IMG/VR virus record: IMGVR_UViG_3300032282_003029
Span: 1 to 28,607 of that record
Direction: 5' to 3' (one strand)
DNA from: a virus
DNA length: 28,607 nt
The notes below the pieces were generated by a model. The model was given only the letters and a program-made list of their open reading frames with translations. It was not told the origin of the DNA and ran no database searches. Positions 8,128 to 15,194 of the stretch are shown here, piece by piece; the stretch's first letter is position 1, and the number at the start of each line of letters is the position of its first letter. A program made the position numbers and the translations under genes.

Positions 8128-9039
8128 ATGTATGAAGATTTAAAAAAACTTCTTGAATATCTTATAGAAGAAGAGTTAGAAGAACAAAATGCTTTAGGTG
8201 GTGGTGGAGTGGGAGCTACATCATCCGGTTTAGCATTGGATGCAACTAAGTTTAGACCACCTCCAAAAAAGAAACTTGAAGAAGTAAATACCGTATTCGG
8301 TTCATATGACTTATTTTCCGCAATGGAAGATAATAATAGCGGATTTGATTCTATTGATGAAAATGAAAACAATTTTGGAGAAGACAAGGGAGATGATTCT
8401 GAAACTCCAGACTCCAAATCAAAGAAAAACAAATCACAACATCATATCAAAAAAAATCACAAAAATAACAAAAAGAAAAATATATACACAGATATAATGT
8501 GGAAATATGCCGATCTTCCAACAGGGCAATTGCCACAATTGAAATATACTGCTTTGGAAGAACAAGCTGTTCCAAAAAAGAAAGCTGATAGAGTCCGTAT
8601 ATTTCAAGATAAAGGTCATCCAATGAAACAACAATCATTGGAGGTTTTGATTGATTTTATAAAGTTCTGCAATAGTATTCTTAAATTAGAAGATATGCCA
8701 GACATATATCTTCACACAGTTAAAAAGAAGGATATGACAACTGGTATGTATAATCGTGGTGAGCACATGATCCACGTATTAGTTGGCAAACGTCTTTTAG
8801 TAGATGTTTTAAGAACGATTGCTCATGAGTTGACCCATGCTCGTCAAGAAGAAGCAGGATTACTTGATAAGCATTTAGCAAATGTTGATCCTATGGACGA
8901 GATGGGAGACATAGACACAATATATGAGAATGAGGCTTATACGTTAGCTGGCAATATTGTAAAAATCTTCTGCCGCAAGTATCCAAAGATATCAAAAGAC
9001 GAACTTTATCAGCTTAATGAAGCACGTAAAAAATTGTGA
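8128..9039 (+). CDS. HExxH zinc metallopeptidase-like protein with possible capsid-targeting N-terminus
   Basis: 303 residues. The C-terminal domain holds a zincin motif, AHELTH (H233, E234, H237), with a downstream YENEAY in which E267 or E269 could be the third ligand. This is the layout of small gluzincin-like peptidases. The first 16 residues form an acidic amphipathic helix with LLEYLIEE. A Gly-rich linker and a long Asp/Glu/Lys/Asn-rich disordered segment (about 50-120) follow. The N-terminal helix resembles T4 internal-protein capsid-targeting sequences, which end in phi-x-E, and similar helices occur in the proteins at 24059 and 26037. No Shine-Dalgarno is seen; an AATATTTAA box lies a few bases before ATG. 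The exact peptidase family is unrecognised and the substrate is unknown. Confidence 0.7.
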   Translation: MYEDLKKLLEYLIEEELEEQNALGGGGVGATSSGLALDATKFRPPPKKKLEEVNTVFGSYDLFSAMEDNNSGFDSIDENENNFGEDKGDDSETPDSKSKKNKSQHHIKKNHKNNKKKNIYTDIMWKYADLPTGQLPQLKYTALEEQAVPKKKADRVRIFQDKGHPMKQQSLEVLIDFIKFCNSILKLEDMPDIYLHTVKKKDMTTGMYNRGEHMIHVLVGKRLLVDVLRTIAHELTHARQEEAGLLDKHLANVDPMDEMGDIDTIYENEAYTLAGNIVKIFCRKYPKISKDELYQLNEARKKL

Positions 9040-9085
9040 TAAAGATCACGGTTGACACCTATATTTATTAATATGGGGGTATGTT

Positions 9086-9865
9086 ATGAAAAAGGTGTTA
9101 TTGGGTTTATTGGTAGGGATGGCGCTATTATTTAGTTGCCATAGTAGTGCGCCTGTCCGTAGAGACAGAGGAAGTCCGCCGCTGGAAACTGCTGTAAGAG
9201 CAACGGTTGCCTTCGTAGAAAATAGAATAGAAACTGCCGCTGATCAAACCGCACAGGTATATTGCAGCGGCTTTTTTGTTTCTGAAACAACAATCGTAAG
9301 TGCATTACATTGTTTCCAAAGTATGCGTCTTGTTCGTTTGGGAGAATCGGTTGTTCAAATACCAACCATCCTCAATCCAACTGGAAACGTAGTTCAATTT
9401 GTAAGATATGGTGATATCAATATGCTAAATCGTCGCTTCATCAATGACGAACTTAATGAAGCAAGAGTAGCTTATATTGATTCAGCAAACGATCTGGCTA
9501 TATTAGAAATTCAGGAAAATACAAGAAGATCAGATTATAGCCTAATCATCCAAGTAGGAAATCCGGAGATAGCTCAAAGAGTATATTTGGTTGGGCATCC
9601 ACTTGAGTTAGTTTGGTCCGTAGTAGATGGCATAGTATCCAGAAACATTATTGTTGATGGTGAACTAGTCAATATACAAGCTTCTATACCTCTTATTGGA
9701 GGTTTCTCTGGTGGACCATTATTGCTTCCAAATGGTAGAGTGATTGGCGTTGCAAGTTTATATATTGGCAATATGCATCACTTATCAATATTTGTTGCTC
9801 CACGTCCTATTGTTAATGGATTATTTAAATATGAAATGAGTAGAAATCACGAAACACGTAGATGA
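9086..9865 (+). CDS. Lipoprotein trypsin-like serine protease
   Basis: 259 residues. The N-terminus is a lipoprotein signal: MKK, a hydrophobic stretch GLLVGMALLF, then a lipobox ending in Cys18. Residue +2 is His rather than Asp, so in a Gram-negative host the outer membrane would be the default destination. The rest is a chymotrypsin-fold protease with an intact triad: H75 in VSALHCF, D136 in SANDLAIL and S208 in GGFSGGPL. GRVIGVAS follows the nucleophile as in the V8/HtrA-like group; no PDZ domain is present. It is unusual for a phage to encode an exported lipidated protease. A role in changing the infected cell surface (superinfection exclusion) or in defence is inference. A GGGGG run at 9075-9079 precedes the ATG. 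Confidence 0.85.
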   Translation: MKKVLLGLLVGMALLFSCHSSAPVRRDRGSPPLETAVRATVAFVENRIETAADQTAQVYCSGFFVSETTIVSALHCFQSMRLVRLGESVVQIPTILNPTGNVVQFVRYGDINMLNRRFINDELNEARVAYIDSANDLAILEIQENTRRSDYSLIIQVGNPEIAQRVYLVGHPLELVWSVVDGIVSRNIIVDGELVNIQASIPLIGGFSGGPLLLPNGRVIGVASLYIGNMHHLSIFVAPRPIVNGLFKYEMSRNHETRR

Positions 9866-9885
9866 TATACTATCTTATTAAATGA

Positions 9886-9894
9886 TGCTATAAT
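9886..9894 (+). promoter_or_regulatory. Extended -10 promoter abutting a start codon
   Basis: TGCTATAAT is a perfect extended -10 element (TGn-TATAAT). The predicted start of transcription, about 7 nt downstream, coincides with ATG 9901, and no Shine-Dalgarno lies between them. No good -35 box is seen. The same TGCTAT core occurs in the two promoters at 15673 and 16943. Confidence 0.55.
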
Positions 9895-9900
9895 CTATTC

Positions 9901-10239
9901 ATGTTTGAACAGTTAAAAAACTTATTTTCTCGCAAGAAAGAAAAAGAGAAAACTATATTAGAGATTGTTCAAGATGCTCCAATTGGAATAACGTTAAAAC
10001 TCAAGTTTAAAGATCCAAGAAAACTTGGCTTAATAGATCCATCCGGAGCATTAACAAAAAGATATGATCCAGAAGACTTGGATAAAAGAGTTCTCATTGG
10101 CACGCTTCTAACAAAAAGAGTTGCCAATGGGATCTTTTTTATTGAGATTGGTTGTTTCAAAATGAGAAATGGAATGAGAGTTGAAAGAACATACACTCTT
10201 ATGGTAGAAGAGATAGAACAAGTAGAGGAAGTTAAATGA
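9901..10239 (+). CDS. Conserved-looking small protein of unknown function
   Basis: I do not recognise this 112-residue protein. The N-terminus (about 1-20) is strongly basic and acidic in alternation (FSRKKEKEKT). The rest alternates hydrophobic and charged residues in a pattern that suggests a small beta-barrel, with basic strands such as TLKLKFKDPRKLG and an acidic C-terminus (VEEIEQVEEVK). It may be leaderless, because an extended -10 sits directly before ATG. Its stop overlaps the next start (ATGA at 10236), so it is translationally coupled to the next gene and then to thyX. Confidence 0.7.
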   Translation: MFEQLKNLFSRKKEKEKTILEIVQDAPIGITLKLKFKDPRKLGLIDPSGALTKRYDPEDLDKRVLIGTLLTKRVANGIFFIEIGCFKMRNGMRVERTYTLMVEEIEQVEEVK

Positions 10240-10493
10240 AATCACTTCATATTCATTCGCAAAATCAACAACACGAAGAAGCTCGCATAGCAGGAACAAG
10301 AGAAGCTTTAGAAGCTTTGCAAAAAGCACTTAATCAACTTATTTCTTCTGGCAAATCAGAAAAAGATGTTAAAATCCAATTTGAATGTAATGACGGAGAA
10401 AGTTATGAGTTATTTGTTCAAATGAAGCCAGATCTTGGAGATGATAGTCTTCCTTATGCTTCTGGGAAGAAATGGGATGGAGAAAGCGTATGA
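10236..10493 (+). CDS. Small protein of unknown function, coupled to thyX
   Basis: This 85-residue protein is not recognised. Residues 13-38 are predicted as one helix (EEARIAGTREALEALQKAL), followed by a short beta segment with acidic residues (IQFECNDGESYELFVQ). It contains one Cys and no membrane segment. Both ends overlap neighbours by ATGA, and its C-terminal codons carry the ribosome binding site for thyX (GGAG at 10479-10482). A regulatory or accessory role to thymidylate synthesis is only suggested by position. Confidence 0.7.
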   Translation: MKSLHIHSQNQQHEEARIAGTREALEALQKALNQLISSGKSEKDVKIQFECNDGESYELFVQMKPDLGDDSLPYASGKKWDGESV

Positions 10494-11161
10494 AAGAACA
10501 GCATCAGAATAAGGTAGAACTTTTAGGGCATTACGGTGGGGATTTGCAGCACGCAATGTCTGCTTGGACTTCAACGGTTCGTGATATTGATGAAGCCAAG
10601 CTTGGACGTATGCCAGCACTTCTAAAGATGCTTGCAGAAAATCATCACGAAACTCCATTTGAGAAATCAAGTCTACATTTCCTTGTTACAACCGAGGTCG
10701 CCTCACATATCCATCTTATCAAACATCGTATTGGTGTTTCTGTTAATGGTGAGAGTGCCCGCTATAAGGAACTTAAAGACGACAAGTATTTTGTTCCCCA
10801 AGATTGGGACGATGAAGAAGTCAATCTTTATGTAGCCCATATGGAAACCAGCCTTAAGAACTATCACGATTGTTTGAATCGTCTTGTAGCTAAAGGTGTA
10901 TCCCGTAAGCGTGCAAAAGAGAGCGCAAGACTATACCTTCCATATGGTAATCAGTTGACGGCTGACGTAATGTTTAACTTCCGTTCATTTGCTCATTTCC
11001 TTGGATTGAGATATTCAACTCATGCTCAAGTTGAGATTAGAGATATCTCCAGACAGATGTTAGAGCAAGTAGTTAATATTGAAGGAAATCCTTTCCAACA
11101 TACTCTTAAAGCGTTCGGTTTAGTAGATGAAAGTGGAAAGATTAGAGAACCTTTTGAATGA
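10490..11161 (+). CDS. thyX: Flavin-dependent thymidylate synthase
   Basis: Converts dUMP to dTMP using methylene-tetrahydrofolate, FAD and NADPH, downstream of the phage dUTPase. It is 224 residues from ATG 10490, which has GGAG seven bases upstream; the upstream in-frame ATG 10472 lies before that site. The ThyX signature is KHRIGVSVNGESARY at 78-92. Compared with the classic RHR-x7-S it has Lys for the first Arg and one extra residue before Ser89. YLPYGNQ and the C-terminal LGLRYSTHAQVEIRDI, which contributes FAD and dUMP contacts, are typical. It shares no sequence with ThyA. The call is firm from the C-terminal half even with the altered signature. Confidence 0.93.
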   Translation: MKEQHQNKVELLGHYGGDLQHAMSAWTSTVRDIDEAKLGRMPALLKMLAENHHETPFEKSSLHFLVTTEVASHIHLIKHRIGVSVNGESARYKELKDDKYFVPQDWDDEEVNLYVAHMETSLKNYHDCLNRLVAKGVSRKRAKESARLYLPYGNQLTADVMFNFRSFAHFLGLRYSTHAQVEIRDISRQMLEQVVNIEGNPFQHTLKAFGLVDESGKIREPFE

Positions 11162-11179
11162 GCCTAATATTTAACGGAT

Positions 11180-11611
11180 ATGGCATTTAATTATAGAACA
11201 GGTCCAAACAACGTAGGCGAATATCAAGCAAGTGGGTTACCATACGTAACTCAATCTGTTGCAACCGCTGGTTCAGTATCTCAAGTTCAATTTCCATTTG
11301 TAACAAACGAGATTACTGTAAAGAATAATACTGCTGGAATACTAAAAGTTGCATTTACTGCAAATGGGTTGGCAGGTTCTAACTTCTTTACATTACCGGT
11401 AAGTGGTTCTTATGATGCACGTTTACGTGTTACAGACTTGTTTTTATCAGCTCAAGCCGGTTCAGTTACATATGAAGTAGTTGCCGGACTAACAACTATT
11501 GCAAGACAAGATTTCTATATTCTTACTGGCGCTCTTAACGTTTTCTCAGGCTCTGAACAACAAATACTTGATTATGGTCTAAAGGGTCTTGGATATTTGG
11601 GGATCGGTTAG
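11180..11611 (+). CDS. Probable beta-rich virion protein
   Basis: 143 residues with few charges and many Ser, Thr, Val, Ala and Gly, in alternating strands (VQFPFVTNEITVKNNTAG, then FTLPVSGSYDARLRV and VTYEVVAGLTT). This composition is typical of phage head-decoration or tail-fibre-associated beta-sandwich proteins, but I recognise no family. The C-terminus is Gly/Leu-rich (LKGLGYLGIG). No Shine-Dalgarno is seen. TAATATTTAA sits nine bases upstream of ATG, as in the genes at 8128 and 14783. A GIY-YIG endonuclease follows. Confidence 0.65.
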   Translation: MAFNYRTGPNNVGEYQASGLPYVTQSVATAGSVSQVQFPFVTNEITVKNNTAGILKVAFTANGLAGSNFFTLPVSGSYDARLRVTDLFLSAQAGSVTYEVVAGLTTIARQDFYILTGALNVFSGSEQQILDYGLKGLGYLGIG

Positions 11612-11645
11612 TCAAAACGTTACCTCTGATATATACTTACTTATG

Positions 11646-11662
11646 AGAGAACTTTATTCTCT
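11646..11662 (+). promoter_or_regulatory. Hairpin in the leader of the GIY-YIG endonuclease gene
   Basis: AGAGAA (11646-11651) and TTCTCT (11657-11662) form a perfect 6-bp stem with a CTTTA loop, 18 nt before ATG 11681. It could control expression of the endonuclease, as leader hairpins do in T4 homing-endonuclease genes. There is no U-run, so it is not a normal terminator. Confidence 0.4.
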
Positions 11663-11680
11663 TAGAAAGAGATTAAGTAT

Positions 11681-12538
11681 ATGGAATACAAATATGAGGG
11701 ACATTCGCTTAAAAGCGGTGTTTATAAACTAACTAATAAAATAAACGGTAGAATATATATTGGTTCTGCAAAACTATTCAAAGTACGTTGGAGCCAACAT
11801 TCTAAATCTTTAGAAACCAACAAGCATTCAAACAAGTTTCTTCAATCTGACTACAACAAATGTGGGACAGAGGCGTTTATATTTGAAGTAATAGAAGTTG
11901 TTGACGGAGACAAACAACAGCGTTTATTGGTTGAGGAACGTTACATAAAGCAACATTTTGATAATGGAAATAATTGTTACAACTTATGTGATCGTGCAAT
12001 AAGTCGTGAGGGTCATGGTGCTAAAGATCCGGAAGAAACAAAGAAGCTTATTTCTCAAAGGAGCAAAGAAGCTTGGGATGATCCTGACAAGAGAGAAAAG
12101 CGTTTAGTAAAGATGCGTTCAGAGGAGTTTCGAAATAAGCAATCTGAAAAGCAAAAAGAGGTAAGTGCAAATCCAGAATATAGAAACTCGGCGTCGGCGA
12201 ACCGCAAAAGGCATGAAAATCCGGAAGAGAGAGAGAAACACTCACAATCTTTAAAGGAGGCATGGGCAAAAGATGATGGCAGTCGCAAGGCTATGGCTTC
12301 AAAGTTAGGTAAACAGGTTTACGAAGCCAACAAGACTTCTCTGCGTGAAGCTTGTAGAAAAGCTTGTGCTAAAGAATATGGATATGTTAGATCGCCAGAT
12401 GGAGCAATAATAAAAGTTATTAATGCTGCGAAGTTTTGTAGAGATAATAACTTATCATATAATGGAACGATATATAACTTGTTGAGTGGTCGGATTAGGA
12501 CTTATAAAGGTTGGACTTTGTATGTTCCTGCTGAATGA
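11681..12538 (+). CDS. GIY-YIG homing endonuclease with NUMOD-type repeats
   Basis: 285 residues. The N-terminal nuclease domain has GVY at 13-15, YIG at 26-28, Arg36 and His40 (VRWSQH), with the family's catalytic Glu likely in the LVEERYIKQH helix. The middle (about 110-225) has repeated basic helical segments of the NUMOD3 kind (SKEAWDDPDKREK, ENPEEREKHSQSLKEAW, KEAWAKDDGSRKAM) that would contact DNA. The C-terminus (VRSPDGAIIKVINAAKFC and LSGRIRTYKGW) is a NUMOD1-like helix-turn-helix. It is a free-standing mobile gene, with a leader hairpin before it and a strong terminator after it. It may have moved in behind the virion gene at 11180. The target site is not known. Confidence 0.9.
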   Translation: MEYKYEGHSLKSGVYKLTNKINGRIYIGSAKLFKVRWSQHSKSLETNKHSNKFLQSDYNKCGTEAFIFEVIEVVDGDKQQRLLVEERYIKQHFDNGNNCYNLCDRAISREGHGAKDPEETKKLISQRSKEAWDDPDKREKRLVKMRSEEFRNKQSEKQKEVSANPEYRNSASANRKRHENPEEREKHSQSLKEAWAKDDGSRKAMASKLGKQVYEANKTSLREACRKACAKEYGYVRSPDGAIIKVINAAKFCRDNNLSYNGTIYNLLSGRIRTYKGWTLYVPAE

Positions 12539-12565
12539 AACCTGCCCTTTAACATATAACACTTT

Positions 12566-12596
12566 AAAAAGACAGGATTAACGTCCTGTCTTTTTT
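12566..12596 (+). terminator. Strong intrinsic terminator
   Basis: A perfect 12-bp stem, AAAAAGACAGGA (12566-12577) with TCCTGTCTTTTT (12584-12595), has a TTAACG loop and a T-run. It ends the transcript of the block 7420-12538. Confidence 0.92.
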
Positions 12597-12658
12597 GTTT
12601 AACTGATATAAAACGATAAATGTCCATGTTAAGCTTCCTTAAATAGAAAGAGGAGATA

Positions 12659-13291
12659 ATGGGAAAATATACAGATTTAGCCGAAAAAATCGGCAAGCTG
12701 GTTGATGAAAAGAATGCGGCATATGGTTCATCATTTGATCAAGCCGGAGATTTCTTAAAGCTGTTGTATCCAGATGGCATACCAGTAGATTCATATACAG
12801 ATATGCTTTGCGTAGTTCGTATATTTGATAAGCTTAAGCGTATTGCTACTCGCAAGGATGCATTTGGCGAGAGCCCTTATGGCGATATCGTAGGCTATGG
12901 TCTACTTGGTCTTTATAAGGATGGTGGGACTCAAAGGGTTGAGAATACAGAGCCAGAACCGGCTGCGTCAAAACCAGATGATGCCAGCAAAGCAAAAGAA
13001 CAACCGGTAAAAGAAAAACCGCAAGTTCAAGAGAAGATAATGGCTCCTGTTCAAAAAGCAATAGAACACGTAGGAGTAAAGAAGGAAATAGCACCAGCAG
13101 TATCAGTAGCGGAGCCCCCAGCCGAAAAAAAAGTAGAGGCCGACCCAGTAAAAAAGCCTAATTGTGCGCTCTGTGGGTTGGAAGTAGAAGGCACAATTCC
13201 GGAAGAAGAACTTAAAGCTGGTAAAACAATTGTTCACAATGATTGCTATAGCAAATATTTGAGAGAACAAAAAGCAAAGGCAAGCACCTGA
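12659..13291 (+). CDS. Nucleotide-modification-associated domain 1-like protein with zinc-binding tail
   Basis: 210 residues in three parts. Residues 1-88 contain VDEKNAAYGSSF (15-26), LLYPDGIP, then VRIFDKLKRIAT, followed by ESPYGDIVGYGLL (71-83). I recognise this pattern as the DUF1599/Nmad1 family, which is found near phage DNA-modification genes. Residues about 95-165 form a Pro/Ala/Lys/Glu-rich linker. The C-terminus has CALCG and, about 25 residues later, HNDC, a probable single zinc knuckle. AGGAG lies 8 bases upstream of ATG. The protein could bind or act on nucleotides and use the zinc tail for partner or nucleic-acid binding. The family assignment is from memory, and the biochemical role of the domain is not established. 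Confidence 0.65.
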   Translation: MGKYTDLAEKIGKLVDEKNAAYGSSFDQAGDFLKLLYPDGIPVDSYTDMLCVVRIFDKLKRIATRKDAFGESPYGDIVGYGLLGLYKDGGTQRVENTEPEPAASKPDDASKAKEQPVKEKPQVQEKIMAPVQKAIEHVGVKKEIAPAVSVAEPPAEKKVEADPVKKPNCALCGLEVEGTIPEEELKAGKTIVHNDCYSKYLREQKAKAST

Positions 13292-13292
13292 T

Positions 13293-13661
13293 ATGGAAAC
13301 GTTTTTAATATCTGCCAGCTATTTTGTGGTTTTTAGTTTGGGTTATATTATAGGTAAAATCAATTCTATTCCTATAAACGTCAATATTCAAAACCCTGTG
13401 GCTCAGAATATTAATACAGAACCAACAGTAGAAAAGCCCGTTAGTTTTATAACCCGAGCAGCATCAGAAACATCAAATAAAGGTTCTTTTGGTAGCCTTC
13501 GTAAGATTGAAATTGATGATAGAAAGTTTATAACTGAAGTCAAAACTGATAGTCTTGAGAAGAAATTTGATGATCTAGGAAAGACAACAGTATCCAAAGA
13601 CGAAGGTTTAAGTGCTAATGTTTCTAAACTTGCTTCATTGAAAAGGTCTAAAGAGGACTGA
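13293..13661 (+). CDS. Small membrane-anchored protein
   Basis: 122 residues, not recognised. Residues 3-21 (TFLISASYFVVFSLGYIIG) form one transmembrane helix. The rest is polar with a conserved-looking basic and acidic middle (LRKIEIDDRKF, then KTDSLEKKFDDL) and a Lys-rich end. The topology is probably N-out with a cytoplasmic tail, as no positive residues precede the helix. It begins one base after the previous stop and ends two bases before the actin-like gene. The protein might therefore tether the actin-like protein or the zinc-tail protein to the membrane; this is inference from position only. Confidence 0.7.
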   Translation: METFLISASYFVVFSLGYIIGKINSIPINVNIQNPVAQNINTEPTVEKPVSFITRAASETSNKGSFGSLRKIEIDDRKFITEVKTDSLEKKFDDLGKTTVSKDEGLSANVSKLASLKRSKED

Positions 13662-13663
13662 GC

Positions 13664-14752
13664 ATGGGCTTTAAACTAATAACACGAGAAGAGTTAGATT
13701 TAATGCAACAAAAGAAAACAAAGAAGAGGAGTAAAGTGATGACTAAGCTTGGAAAAGGTTTAGACGTTGGAACGTCATTTGTCGTTTTAGCATCTGAACA
13801 AGAAGAAGGATCGGTTCAATATAAAGATTTTCGTGATGCTTTCTATTTGATTAAGCCATCAACCCCAATCGCTGCAAAGATGATTGAAAAGGGTCTTATT
13901 GGCAAGACATTCGTGAAAGACACGGATGGTTCATTCATTCTACTTGGCAAGGATGCTATTGAAAAGGCAGTAGAACGTAATGATAGCGCCAAACGTCCAA
14001 TGTATCGTGGCGTAGTTTCCAGCAAGGAAAAGGATGCACGTAAAGTTCTATCCTATATCCTCAAGGAAGTAGCTGGAACACCAACAGAACAAGGAGAAAA
14101 GCTTGTATTCTGTATTCCTGCACAACCGATTGATCAAGATGATGAAGACTTTGACGTTGGATATCACGAAGACGTTGTAAAGAAAGTTCTATCTGACGTT
14201 GGTTATGCTCCAAGAGCTATTAACGAAGCAGAAGCCCTTTGTTACTCAGAACTTGAGAACGATGATTATACCGGCGTTGCTCTATCATGGGGTGCGGGTA
14301 TGGTTAACGTCTGCGTAATGCTCAACGGTGAACCTGTATTGACCTTCTCTACTACAAAGAGCGGTGACTGGATTGATCGTATGTCTGCTGTTGCTACAGG
14401 TCAAACAGACAGCATTGTCCAGGCTGAAAAGGAAGAAGGCGACTTCACCATCGGTCAACCAAACGATAATCAAATCCTCGCAGCAGTGGCAGCTTATTAT
14501 GAGCGGCTTATTGACTATACCACCAAACAACTTGCCGCTGCACTCTCAGACCACAAGGATCTTCCAAAGTTTAAGGACGCTCTTCCAGTTGTAGTAGGTG
14601 GTGGAACTACACAGGCTAAGGGTTTCGTATCTACATTCGCAAGAAAGCTTGAAGCTAATGGTTTCCCTGTTGCAGTTAAAGAAGTAAGACACGCTTCTGA
14701 CCCTCTTCATGCGGTTGCACGTGGCTGCTTGATTGCTGCACAAATACTCTGA
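13664..14752 (+). CDS. Actin/Hsp70-superfamily ATPase-like protein (ParM-like)
   Basis: 362 residues. Motifs follow the actin-ATPase fold: phosphate-1 GKGLDVGTS at 31-38, a strand KLVFCIPAQ near 146-154, the connect helix NEAEALCYSEL near 187-197, phosphate-2 VALSWGAGMVNV at 205-216 and the adenosine motif VVVGGGTTQAKG at 309-320. In phosphate-2 the usual Asp is Ser208, so ATP hydrolysis may be altered. Two starts have good ribosome binding sites: ATG 13664 (AGAGGA at 13651-13656) and in-frame ATG 13739 (AGAGGAG at 13725-13731), just before the fold begins. The first 25 residues are basic. A phage filament for DNA positioning or a chaperone are both possible. I cannot assign a named family. 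Confidence 0.75.
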   Translation: MGFKLITREELDLMQQKKTKKRSKVMTKLGKGLDVGTSFVVLASEQEEGSVQYKDFRDAFYLIKPSTPIAAKMIEKGLIGKTFVKDTDGSFILLGKDAIEKAVERNDSAKRPMYRGVVSSKEKDARKVLSYILKEVAGTPTEQGEKLVFCIPAQPIDQDDEDFDVGYHEDVVKKVLSDVGYAPRAINEAEALCYSELENDDYTGVALSWGAGMVNVCVMLNGEPVLTFSTTKSGDWIDRMSAVATGQTDSIVQAEKEEGDFTIGQPNDNQILAAVAAYYERLIDYTTKQLAAALSDHKDLPKFKDALPVVVGGGTTQAKGFVSTFARKLEANGFPVAVKEVRHASDPLHAVARGCLIAAQIL

Positions 14753-14763
14753 TAATGTTGGTT

Positions 14764-14782
14764 ACGGTTAATATTTAACCGT
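14764..14782 (+). promoter_or_regulatory. Perfect palindrome at the start of the SNase gene
   Basis: ACGGTTAA-TAT-TTAACCGT has 8-bp arms and a 3-nt centre and ends directly before ATG 14783. It contains TAATAT, a possible -10 box. It may be an operator overlapping a promoter, or a hairpin that hides the start codon. There is no Shine-Dalgarno. Confidence 0.5.
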
Positions 14783-15181
14783 ATGTTAACAGAAACAGAA
14801 CATTTAGTTTATTTCTACAAAGCCAAGGTCAATAGAGTTATTGATGGAGATACCGTTGATATTCTCATTGATCTTGGTTTCGGTCTTTTTAAAGATGTAA
14901 AGGCTCGTTTTTGGGGAATAAACGCTCCAGAAATCTCCCATCCAAAAGATGAAGAAGAGTTGATGCGGGGTTTACAAACAAAAGCCCGTGTAGAAGAATG
15001 GCTTAAACTAAATGCACCAGATGACTACATCATTATCAAAAGTCATAATGGTAAAGACCTCAAACAAGAAAAATATGGTAGATGGTTAATAGAAGTTTAT
15101 CCAATCGGATTTACAAAAGAGACAGTATCTTTGAATGACACACTTGTTAAAGAAAATCTTGCCGTTGAATTCATGCGATAA
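14783..15181 (+). CDS. Staphylococcal-nuclease-like (SNase) endonuclease
   Basis: 132 residues with the OB-fold nuclease motifs: VIDGDTVDI at 19-27 (Asp21/Asp23), ARFWGINAPE at 41-50 (Arg42, Glu50) and KYGRWLIEVY with Arg100. These correspond to Asp21, Arg35, Glu43 and Arg87 of staphylococcal nuclease. The position of the calcium ligand Asp40 is Asn47 here. There is no signal peptide, so it acts in the cytoplasm, perhaps on host DNA to recycle nucleotides for the RNR and ThyX genes, or in phage DNA processing. The C-terminus is complete (VKENLAVEFMR). It starts at the palindrome just upstream. Confidence 0.88.
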   Translation: MLTETEHLVYFYKAKVNRVIDGDTVDILIDLGFGLFKDVKARFWGINAPEISHPKDEEELMRGLQTKARVEEWLKLNAPDDYIIIKSHNGKDLKQEKYGRWLIEVYPIGFTKETVSLNDTLVKENLAVEFMR

Positions 15182-15194
15182 TAAAGGTAATTTT

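Noticed and set aside
9052-9085. Possible promoter from TTGACA at 9052-9057 upstream of the lipoprotein protease gene
   Set aside because: The TTGACA is perfect but no -10 hexamer occurs 16-18 bp away; that place is GGGGG. It is too weak to list.
11644-11680. Short frame from ATG 11644 running into the GIY-YIG gene
   Set aside because: It is out of frame with the endonuclease, lacks a ribosome binding site and lies in the leader hairpin.
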